Positions 51,347-58,040 of a stretch of 64,000 bases of DNA are shown here, one piece after another. This stretch comes from Dehalococcoidia bacterium. GTDB lineage: Bacteria > Chloroflexota > Dehalococcoidia > Bin125. The notes beneath the pieces were generated by a model. It did no database searches and was not told the DNA's origin. It saw nothing but the letters and a program-made list of their open reading frames with translations. The position numbers were made by a program, and so were the translations under genes. Location: NCBI GenBank assembly GCA_022826965.1, contig JAJDTU010000005.1:186001-250000 (forward strand), given 5' to 3'. Position 1 is the stretch's first letter. Every line of letters starts with the position of its first letter.

Positions 51347-51917
51347 GTGTCGCCCCCGAAGTGGTTGGCGGAGCGGCCGGGCTCTCGGCTTCGGCGACAA
51401 TATCACGGGGCGGGGAAGCGGCTGGAGCGCCCGGAGCTGGCGGCGCCGGTTCATGGCGGAGCTTCGGAATCTCCGCCGTACACCAGGGACAGATCTGCCA
51501 ATCGGGGTCGAGCACTCTCTCGCAAGACGCGCAGGAGAGTCGCAACGGAAGCGCACAACGCGGGCAGGCGAGGTAGTCCTCCGCGATTTCGCCGCCGCAT
51601 CGAGGACAGGGCAGTGTCTGTTCGAGTTCGCGCAGCAACGCGCTCGATTCCAGCCGGTGCTCCTCGGCCTCTTGCAAGGTCAACGGCGGACGCAACACGC
51701 GATAGACCACGAGACCGGGAAAATTGAAGACCAGCACGATCAACGTGAAGACCAACTGGGCCATCGGTTCGGGGGTGCGTTGGTGAATGTCGCGCGCCGT
51801 CCAGACCACCGCCGAAAACCAGAGCACCACAAAGTACGCACCGACGATCAGCGCGAGAATCAGACCGGTGTTTTCGGGAGAACCGCCGGGCCAGGAAATG
51901 CCCACTCCGTCGAGCAT
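51312..51917 (-). CDS. Membrane-anchored double zinc-ribbon protein
   Basis: A 201-residue protein with two N-terminal membrane segments (about residues 17-38 and 52-72) and a soluble C-terminal part. The soluble part has a CPRCGG...CPRC ribbon and a CASC...CPWC ribbon near residues 104-145, both with four Cys, then a Pro/Ala-rich tail. No enzyme domain is seen. AGAGG lies 6 bases before ATG 51917, and a TATAGT sequence lies 32 bases upstream. It overlaps the hydrolase gene by 35 bases, suggesting co-expression. Confidence 0.78.
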   Translation of the reverse strand: MLDGVGISWPGGSPENTGLILALIVGAYFVVLWFSAVVWTARDIHQRTPEPMAQLVFTLIVLVFNFPGLVVYRVLRPPLTLQEAEEHRLESSALLRELEQTLPCPRCGGEIAEDYLACPRCALPLRLSCASCERVLDPDWQICPWCTAEIPKLRHEPAPPAPGAPAASPPRDIVAEAESPAAPPTTSGATHVQSSRIPTLD

Positions 51918-51969
51918 GGAACGCCTCTGCTACACCCCGCTCTCGCCACTATACGTCGATCCCGCCGGT

Positions 51970-54252
51970 ATGCTCGCTTCGATGACTGAATCCGCCGCGC
52001 CCGACACCAACCGCCAGCGCGCAACGCTCGACCTCGATCACCTCAATGACGCGCAGCGAGCGGCCGTCACCCATCCACACGGCCCATTGCTGGTCATTGC
52101 AGGTCCGGGCTCGGGCAAAACACGAGTGATCACCCATCGAATTGGGTGGCTGATCGAGCAGGGCACGCCTCCGTGGCGAATCCTGGCTGTCACGTTCACG
52201 AACCGCGCCGCGCGTGAGATGCGCTCGAGGCTCGAAGCGTTAATCGGAACCGACGACGCAGACCGCGTCTGGCTGGGCACCTTCCACCGCATCTGCGTGC
52301 GCATGCTGCGATCTCACGGTCAGGAGATCGGCGTACCGCGCAACTTCGTCATCTTCGACAGCGACGACCAGGCGCAGGTGGTGCGAGCGGCCCTGAAGGA
52401 TCTGCAAATCGACCCCAAGCAGTACCCGCCACGTGCCGTACTGAGTCGCATCTCCAGGGCCAAGTCAGAAGGCGACACGCTAGCCGAGTTTGCAACCTCG
52501 ACCGGGTCCTACTTCGATGAAATCGCGGCGCGGGTCTGGGAACGCTACGCGGCCTCGCTGGCCGATGCCGCAGCCCTGGACTTCGACGACCTCCTGCTCA
52601 AGACGCTGGAGATGTTCGAACAGGAGAACGTGCGCCAGTTGTATGAAGATCGCTTCGATCACGTCCTGGTAGACGAGTTCCAGGACACGTCAACGATCCA
52701 GTACCAGTTGGCCCGAGCTTGGTCGGCTGGCAGCGGCAACCTGACCGTCGTTGGTGATCCCGACCAGTCGATCTACTCCTGGCGCTCGGCCGACATCCGC
52801 AATCTCAACTACTTCGTCCGCGACCATCGCGACGCCACCGAGGTACAGCTCAACGACAACTACCGCTCCACGCAGCAGATCCTCGACGCGGCCAACGCCG
52901 TCATCGACCGCGCTGCTGACCGGATCAGGCGGCGTCTGGTTACCGAGAACGACGACGGCCCGCTGCCGAGACTGCACGAGGCTTACAGCGAATCGGACGA
53001 GGCGGAATACATCGCGGCCTACGTCGAGCAGGGATTGCGAGACGGATCGGTACGACCCGGCGACGCCGCAGTGCTCTACCGCACCAACGCGCAATCCCGC
53101 GCGATCGAGGAGTCGCTGGTGCAGCACGGGATTCCCTACAGACTCGTGGGAGCGACCCGGTTCTACGACCGTCGCGAGGTGCGGGACTTGCTGGCCTATC
53201 TGCGACTGGTGCGTAATCCGGCGGACGCAGTGGCGTTTGCGCGGGTTGTCAACGTCCCCACACGCGGTGTCGGCGCTAGGACGATCGAGACGTTGACGGA
53301 CTGGGCATCGACCCACGCCCGCTCGGCGTATCAGGCGGCGCAGGCGGCCGCCGGGCTCCACAGCGACGCGCTCGGCGGATACCTCACGCCGCCGGAGATC
53401 TCGCGTCGCGCGGCGGGCTCGCTCCGGGAATTCGTCACGTTGATCGAGGATGCCCGGCTGCACGCATCGCGGGAGCCGCTCTCCGATGTGCTTCGCGAAA
53501 TCCTCGTCAAGACCCACTATCGAGAGTGGCTCGTGCGCCAGGCGGACAGCGAGACGGAGGCAGAGAGCCGCTGGGAAAATGTCCAGGAGTTAATCACCGT
53601 CACCGAGAACTACTCAGAGATCGCGCCCGGAGCTGCCCTGGACGCCTTTCTTGAGGATGTGGCGCTCGTCGCCGATGTCGACGACCTGCCGGACGGTCCT
53701 CCCGACGCGGTCACGCTGATCACCCTGCATCAGGCCAAAGGGCTGGAGTTTCCCGTCGTTTTCATGGTCGGCATGGAGGAGTACCTGCTACCGCATCAAC
53801 TCGCCATGGACGATCCATCACAACTCCAGGAGGAACGCCGCCTCTGTTATGTCGGCATGACCCGTGCGATGCGCGAGCTGCACCTGCTGCACGCGTTCCG
53901 TCGCGCCTACCAGGGACGCTCAGGACACAACCCGCCCTCGAGATTCCTCGCCGACATCCCGGAGGACCTACTCCAACGCCATCAGCGCCAGCAGGCCCAG
54001 GTCGGCGCCGACGTGCGGCCGGCCCGCAATCGCACCGTGCGCTGGGACGATTTCGACAGCTTCGAGCCCGAACCGGAAGCCGCCCCCTCCGTGGGACTCA
54101 ACGAGGGCGACGAAGTGTCACACGAAATCTTCGGCCACGGCGTCGTGATCTCGTTACGAACGATTGGCCGCGATGCCGAGGTGACCGTGCGGTTCGCCGA
54201 AACCGGTGTGAAACGGCTGCTCGCGTCAATGGCGAACCTCACGCGCGCCTAG
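51970..54252 (+). CDS. pcrA: UvrD/PcrA-type ATP-dependent DNA helicase
   Basis: A 760-residue superfamily 1A helicase, 3'-5' polarity, acting in nucleotide excision repair and removal of RecA. Walker A is GPGSGKT (residues 45-51); other motifs are LVDEFQDTS (motif II), GDPDQSIYSWR (III), TLHQAKGLEFPVVFM (V) and CYVGMTRA (VI). The C-terminal 60 residues contain the tudor-like PcrA tail (EVSHEIFGHGVVIS) that binds RNA polymerase. The ATG at 51970 is preferred; another ATG at 51982 is possible, and no ribosome site is evident for either. Confidence 0.94.
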   Translation: MLASMTESAAPDTNRQRATLDLDHLNDAQRAAVTHPHGPLLVIAGPGSGKTRVITHRIGWLIEQGTPPWRILAVTFTNRAAREMRSRLEALIGTDDADRVWLGTFHRICVRMLRSHGQEIGVPRNFVIFDSDDQAQVVRAALKDLQIDPKQYPPRAVLSRISRAKSEGDTLAEFATSTGSYFDEIAARVWERYAASLADAAALDFDDLLLKTLEMFEQENVRQLYEDRFDHVLVDEFQDTSTIQYQLARAWSAGSGNLTVVGDPDQSIYSWRSADIRNLNYFVRDHRDATEVQLNDNYRSTQQILDAANAVIDRAADRIRRRLVTENDDGPLPRLHEAYSESDEAEYIAAYVEQGLRDGSVRPGDAAVLYRTNAQSRAIEESLVQHGIPYRLVGATRFYDRREVRDLLAYLRLVRNPADAVAFARVVNVPTRGVGARTIETLTDWASTHARSAYQAAQAAAGLHSDALGGYLTPPEISRRAAGSLREFVTLIEDARLHASREPLSDVLREILVKTHYREWLVRQADSETEAESRWENVQELITVTENYSEIAPGAALDAFLEDVALVADVDDLPDGPPDAVTLITLHQAKGLEFPVVFMVGMEEYLLPHQLAMDDPSQLQEERRLCYVGMTRAMRELHLLHAFRRAYQGRSGHNPPSRFLADIPEDLLQRHQRQQAQVGADVRPARNRTVRWDDFDSFEPEPEAAPSVGLNEGDEVSHEIFGHGVVISLRTIGRDAEVTVRFAETGVKRLLASMANLTRA

Positions 54253-55205
54253 GACCCTGCGCGCTGCCCCGCTTCCTCCTGCCGGATGCCCTTCTCAAAT
54301 GCTCCCAGCGCGTCCCGGAGCGCGTCTTCGGCCGATAGATCTGCGTCACGCGCTTCCTGCACGAGATTGAGCAAGCGCTCGCCCAGCTCGTGCGAATCGT
54401 TCGGCTCGCGGGCGAATCCGTTTCGCTCCGCGCGCCCGAGGATGGATTGGGCGCGGGCCAGGGCCGGCAATGTCTGTGGCACGCCGTCGAGTACGGATTC
54501 TCGATTGGGGCGTTCGCGCGCTTTGAGCCGCTCCCACGCGCCCTCCACCAGCTTCGGCGTGTTGGCGGTGCCGTCGCCGAACACGTGCGGGTGACGCCGC
54601 ACCAGCTTGGCGCGGATGCTCTCGGAAACGTCGTCGAGGGTGAAGGTCCCCGCCTGCTCGGCCAACTTCGCGTGCAGCACGACCTGCATCATAAGGTCGC
54701 CCAGCTCCTCGCAGAGTTCGGCCGGGTCGCCTGATGCGATCGCCTCCAGCACCTCGTAGGTCTCCTCCAGCAGGTGAGGCCGCAGACTCTCGTGAGTTTG
54801 CGCGTTATCCCAGGGACAGCCATCAACCGGGTCGCGCAGGCGGTCCATGACGCCGCGCACTCCGTCCGGCGCCTCCCTGACGTCCGACAGATCGATCGGA
54901 TCGAGGATCACGGCGGTGATGCCGGCGCAGCTGCCGTCCAGGACCGCATCGGCGGTTGACCGGCGTATCGCCTCGTCCTGGCCTACTACCCGAAGCGAAT
55001 GTTCGCGTGGATAGTGCCTCAGCGCATCGGACAGGCCTGACAGGTCATCGAGCAGCAGCAGCAACACCCCGGTCGTGACCGGCGGTTCGGTCGATGTTCG
55101 AGTGACGACCAGGTTCGCTTCGTCCTCAAGTCCGGCGACTTCGATGATTCTGGACAGTCGCTGCATCATCGGAGACTCCGCGGCTCGATACGCTCTACTC
55201 GACAT
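54249..55205 (-). CDS. mazG: MazG-family nucleotide pyrophosphohydrolase with remnant methylase domain
   Basis: A 318-residue MazG protein that hydrolyses nucleoside triphosphates to monophosphates. The MazG domain runs about residues 130-240: CPWDNAQTHESLRPHLLEETYEVLEAI, ELCEELGDLMMQVVLHA and RRHPHVFGDG. The first 120 residues resemble only the end of the tetrapyrrole-methylase domain fused to MazG in YabN-type proteins (DDLSGLSDALRHYPREHSLRV then ITAVILDP). The methylase's cofactor-binding half is missing. The start ATG at 55205 abuts that of the divergent gene; an alternative ATG at 55226 would overlap it. Confidence 0.88.
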   Translation of the reverse strand: MSSRAYRAAESPMMQRLSRIIEVAGLEDEANLVVTRTSTEPPVTTGVLLLLLDDLSGLSDALRHYPREHSLRVVGQDEAIRRSTADAVLDGSCAGITAVILDPIDLSDVREAPDGVRGVMDRLRDPVDGCPWDNAQTHESLRPHLLEETYEVLEAIASGDPAELCEELGDLMMQVVLHAKLAEQAGTFTLDDVSESIRAKLVRRHPHVFGDGTANTPKLVEGAWERLKARERPNRESVLDGVPQTLPALARAQSILGRAERNGFAREPNDSHELGERLLNLVQEARDADLSAEDALRDALGAFEKGIRQEEAGQRAGS

Positions 55206-55218
55206 ATGAATCGTATCG
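55186..55218. promoter_or_regulatory. Inverted repeat spanning abutting divergent starts
   Basis: Arms CGATACG (55186-55192) and CGTATCG (55212-55218) flank the CATATG in which the minus-strand ATG and plus-strand ATG touch. Each arm contains a -10-like TACGxT: TACGCT is 11 bases before the plus ATG, and TACGAT is 4 bases before the minus ATG. Both genes have no ribosome site. Confidence 0.4.
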
Positions 55219-55940
55219 CCCGACACGCCTCGCGCCGGATCGGTCGCGCGCTCGCTGAAGTCGCGTTGGCCATCGCGCTCTTCACGCTGCCGGTCGCATT
55301 TACTGTTCGCTATGCGACCACATCGGCCTCATGGTGGGAGCGGGGCTTTGAGCGCTATGACGCCACGGGTCGGACCGGCCTGACCCAGGACGAAGTGCTC
55401 AGGGTCGCGAAGGAAACTCGCGATTACCTGACCAACGACGAGGAACGCCTGGACGTCGAGGGGTCGGGGACGCCGTTCTACAGCGAGCGAGAGATCCTGC
55501 ACATGGTCGACGTCAAGCGACTGATGGCTCGCACATTCGACGCCGGCTGGGCGGCGCTGGGGTTCATCATTGCCTTCGTGGCGCTGACGGCCTGGCGCAA
55601 TCGAGGCGACGCGATGTCCGCGTTGGCCCGTTCGACGCTGTCGGCCTGCGGGGTCGTTGCGCTATTGGTGGTCGTCCTGGGGATCATCGGAATCAGCGGA
55701 TTCGACTCCGCGTTCCGCAACTTCCACCTGCTGTTCTTCACCAACGATCTGTGGCAACTGAGCTCGCGCGACGGCTTGATCCAGCTCTTTCCCCAGCGCT
55801 TCTTCTTCGACACGACGCTACTGATAGGCGGCGTGACACTGATCTTCGTCGTCGCCGTAGGCGCGTTGTCAGCCACTCATCTGTGGCGGCAGCGTCGAGG
55901 AAGTCGGCTCAATCGCAATCAGGAGTCCGGCGCTTCGTAG
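55206..55940 (+). CDS. DUF1461 (TIGR01906) integral membrane protein
   Basis: A 244-residue membrane protein of the TIGR01906/DUF1461 family, whose function is unknown. Four membrane segments are visible (about residues 16-35, 108-125, 140-165 and 200-225). The external loop carries the family motif FYSEREILHMVDVKRLM, and the second loop carries FHLLFFTNDLWQL and LIQLFPQRFFFDT. The ATG at 55206 abuts the MazG start on the opposite strand. Its end overlaps the Cache protein gene by 22 bases. Confidence 0.87.
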   Translation: MNRIARHASRRIGRALAEVALAIALFTLPVAFTVRYATTSASWWERGFERYDATGRTGLTQDEVLRVAKETRDYLTNDEERLDVEGSGTPFYSEREILHMVDVKRLMARTFDAGWAALGFIIAFVALTAWRNRGDAMSALARSTLSACGVVALLVVVLGIIGISGFDSAFRNFHLLFFTNDLWQLSSRDGLIQLFPQRFFFDTTLLIGGVTLIFVVAVGALSATHLWRQRRGSRLNRNQESGAS

Positions 55941-57418
55941 GCGCCCGGTTCATACCACCCTGCGGCGAACAGCAATCCATCGTGGCGCACAATCCAGGTG
56001 TGCTTCCGCCCCTGCTCTCCGGTGTCCGGATTCTCGAACACGTAGCTCACCCAACCGCGATCCTCGACCGCGACGATGTCCGCCCGAAAGTCGTAGCCCG
56101 TGACGTCCGGGCCGCCATCGAGGATGTTCTCACCCAGCGGCAGGAATGGATGCGCGAGCCGCGTGCCGTCCGAGCCGATGATGATCACATACCACTCACC
56201 GTCCACGCTCTCCGACGAGCTGTAGTAATCGACCGCCGCTTCCCGCCCCTCGGCCTCGTAACGATCGATCGCGGTCTGCACCAGAGCCCTCGCGTAACTG
56301 GCCGGATCCTCCTCGGAGAGGTCGTAGTTGCGGTCGTACCAGCCCGAGCCAATCACCAGGCCATCCTGCCGCACGATCCAGCTGTGCTTGCGCTGGTAGT
56401 GCAGCTCGGCGTCGGGATTGGGGAAGACGTATGAGATCCAACCGCTCGGGTCGATGGCCAGCGTGTCGGCGGTGTAGTCGTATCCCGTGACATCAATGCC
56501 CGTTCCGTGCAGGTTGCTGCCCAGCCACCCGGGACGCTCGGCACGAGCGCCGTTCACCAGGCGGGTGCCGTCCACGCTGTGGATGAAGAGGTACCATTCG
56601 CCGTCGATGCTCTCCGGCGAGTTGTAGTACTCAAACGTCGCCTCGCGCCCCAGCACCCGGTACAACTCCAGCGCTCGCTCCACGTAAGACTGGGTGAATG
56701 CGCCGGGAGCGTGAATCTTCGACGGACCATCCTCGTACCAGCCCGACCCGAAGATCAGACCATCGTGTCGCACCACCCAGGAGTGTTTGATCTGAACGCG
56801 ACCCAGGGCCGGATTGTTGAACTGGTAGTCGACCCAGGCCCCGTCGGCGCTGGCAACGGCAACCACCATGTGCCCGACCGGATATCCATCGGGGCCACTG
56901 GCTTCGGCGGCCGTGTTGCCAACCAGGTCCGGGTTGCGATTGGCGACCAGCACGTCATCCTCATCGAAGATGAACATGTACCACTGCCCGTCCACGCTCT
57001 CGGGCGAGTTGTAGTAGGCCAGCATTGCGTCCCGACCGTCGCGCTCATATCGGCTGATCGCCTCGGCGACGTAGAACTGCGTGTACCTCGCAGGCTCCGA
57101 GACATCCGGTTCCTCGACATGCCCGCTGACGCTGAACGTGTTGCTGGAGTACCAGCGCCCAGGGTCGGGGTCTCCGGGAAGGAATCGGGCATCGGGCGTG
57201 TGACTCAGCCAATCACTACCGTCGACGCTGGACTGCGCCCGCACCTCGACGCGCCCGTCATCGGTCTGCCGAGCCTGGACCCGCACGTCGATCTCGCCGT
57301 CCCCGTGGTTGCCTGATGCGGCAAAGTCGAGCTGCACGATTCCGCTGGCCAGTACTGCCGCGACGACGGCGCCGGCGAGCAGAACTCCCGCAACCAGGAG
57401 CCTGATGCTGCTGTTCAT
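55919..57418 (-). CDS. Secreted or membrane-anchored protein with three tandem Cache-like domains
   Basis: A 499-residue extracellular protein. The N-terminal hydrophobic segment (LLVAGVLLAGAVVAAVLASG, residues 7-26) is a signal or anchor. Three repeated units follow at about residues 110-225, 235-350 and 360-485. Each has a helix with a G/E-R-D/E-A motif, a YYNSPESVDGxWY (or YYSSSESVDGEWY) segment, a beta-hairpin DGTRL, and the end motif KHSWVVRHDGL..GSGWY. This matches Cache (ligand-sensing PAS-like) units. No cytoplasmic signalling domain is present. AGGA lies 6 bases before ATG 57418. The ligand is unknown. Confidence 0.82.
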   Translation of the reverse strand: MNSSIRLLVAGVLLAGAVVAAVLASGIVQLDFAASGNHGDGEIDVRVQARQTDDGRVEVRAQSSVDGSDWLSHTPDARFLPGDPDPGRWYSSNTFSVSGHVEEPDVSEPARYTQFYVAEAISRYERDGRDAMLAYYNSPESVDGQWYMFIFDEDDVLVANRNPDLVGNTAAEASGPDGYPVGHMVVAVASADGAWVDYQFNNPALGRVQIKHSWVVRHDGLIFGSGWYEDGPSKIHAPGAFTQSYVERALELYRVLGREATFEYYNSPESIDGEWYLFIHSVDGTRLVNGARAERPGWLGSNLHGTGIDVTGYDYTADTLAIDPSGWISYVFPNPDAELHYQRKHSWIVRQDGLVIGSGWYDRNYDLSEEDPASYARALVQTAIDRYEAEGREAAVDYYSSSESVDGEWYVIIIGSDGTRLAHPFLPLGENILDGGPDVTGYDFRADIVAVEDRGWVSYVFENPDTGEQGRKHTWIVRHDGLLFAAGWYEPGAYEAPDS

Positions 57419-57482
57419 CTGTGGTCCTAAACGCTGATTGATAGATAAGAGGGAATCGCGCGCTCTGCGCGCGTACAAATCG

Positions 57483-57737
57483 CTAGTTGAGCCCGCCCAT
57501 CCCGCCGCCGCCGCACCCACAGGAGCCGCGACCGCAGGCGCAGCCGCCCCCTGAGGGCATCTGCTCCGCCGCTTCCATCTGAGAGAACTCTCCGGCGACG
57601 GTCACAACCGCCGCCGTCAGTACCTTCTGCGCCACCTCGCCGCAGTGGCATTCGTACGGTTCTGCGGCCGCGCTCATCGGCCGCAGCTTGGTGAACTTCT
57701 CGTTGCAGGTGCGGCAGTAGTACTCGTACATCGGCAT
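57483..57737 (-). CDS. FmdB-type zinc-ribbon protein with Cys/Gly-rich tail
   Basis: An 84-residue FmdB/CxxC-CxxC family regulator-like protein. It begins MPMYEYYCRTCNEKFTKLRPM, with a second CxC ligand pair in YECHCGEVAQKV; normally this ribbon binds zinc. The tail GGGCACGRGSCGCGGGGMGG adds six Cys. GGAG lies 8 bases before ATG 57737. FmdB-like proteins are linked to amidase or formamidase gene control in some bacteria; the role here is not known. A second in-frame Met at residue 3 is possible. Confidence 0.83.
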   Translation of the reverse strand: MPMYEYYCRTCNEKFTKLRPMSAAAEPYECHCGEVAQKVLTAAVVTVAGEFSQMEAAEQMPSGGGCACGRGSCGCGGGGMGGLN

Positions 57738-57816
57738 GGAAGGAACTCCGCGGTGTGGTCCGGATTCTGCATGCAGAATAGGAAACAGAGCACGAAGGTC
57801 AACGCTCTGCGAGGCA

Positions 57817-57822
57817 TACACT
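57817..57822 (+). promoter_or_regulatory. TACACT -10 box of the tRNA gene
   Basis: TACACT lies 8 bases before the first base of the tRNA. The same hexamer occurs before gatB and hyuA. A matching -35 is not obvious. Confidence 0.45.
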
Positions 57823-57830
57823 CAGACCCA

Positions 57831-57905
57831 CCCCCCGTAGCTCAGGGGATAGAGCACCGGTTTCCTAAACCGCGCGCGGAGGTTCGATTCCTCCCGGGGG
57901 GACCA
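57831..57905 (+). tRNA. tRNA-Arg, anticodon CCT
   Basis: A complete 75-base tRNA including an encoded CCA end. The 7-bp acceptor stem CCCCCCG/CGGGGGG, D-stem GCTC/GAGC, anticodon stem CCGGT/ACCGC (outermost pair mismatched), anticodon CCT in the loop TTCCTAA and T-stem GGAGG/CCTCC with TTCGATT loop all fold. The anticodon reads AGG. Discriminator base A. It reads away from the FmdB gene and toward the zinc-binding gene, with a strong hairpin about 70 bases downstream. Confidence 0.95.
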
Positions 57906-57973
57906 GCAGCGAATCTGCGGCGCCGACCTTCATCGACAATCGAACCATTGTTTGCCAGGCCGTCGAACTCGGC

Positions 57974-58009
57974 CTGGAGGCGATGACCTCGTCGGTCATC
58001 GCCCTCCAG
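57974..58009. terminator. Large hairpin between the tRNA and the zinc-binding gene, probable two-way terminator
   Basis: The left arm CTGGAGGCGATGACC and right arm GGTCATCGCCCTCCAG pair (8 perfect inner pairs plus 7 outer pairs with one bulged C) around a TCGTC loop. It sits between the 3' ends of the tRNA (plus) and the large zinc gene (minus, stop at 58041). No T-run follows, so it may act by stem strength alone or with other factors. Confidence 0.5.
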
Positions 58010-58040
58010 ACCCCGAGCTCGTTTGTGGCGGCAGCCCGAT

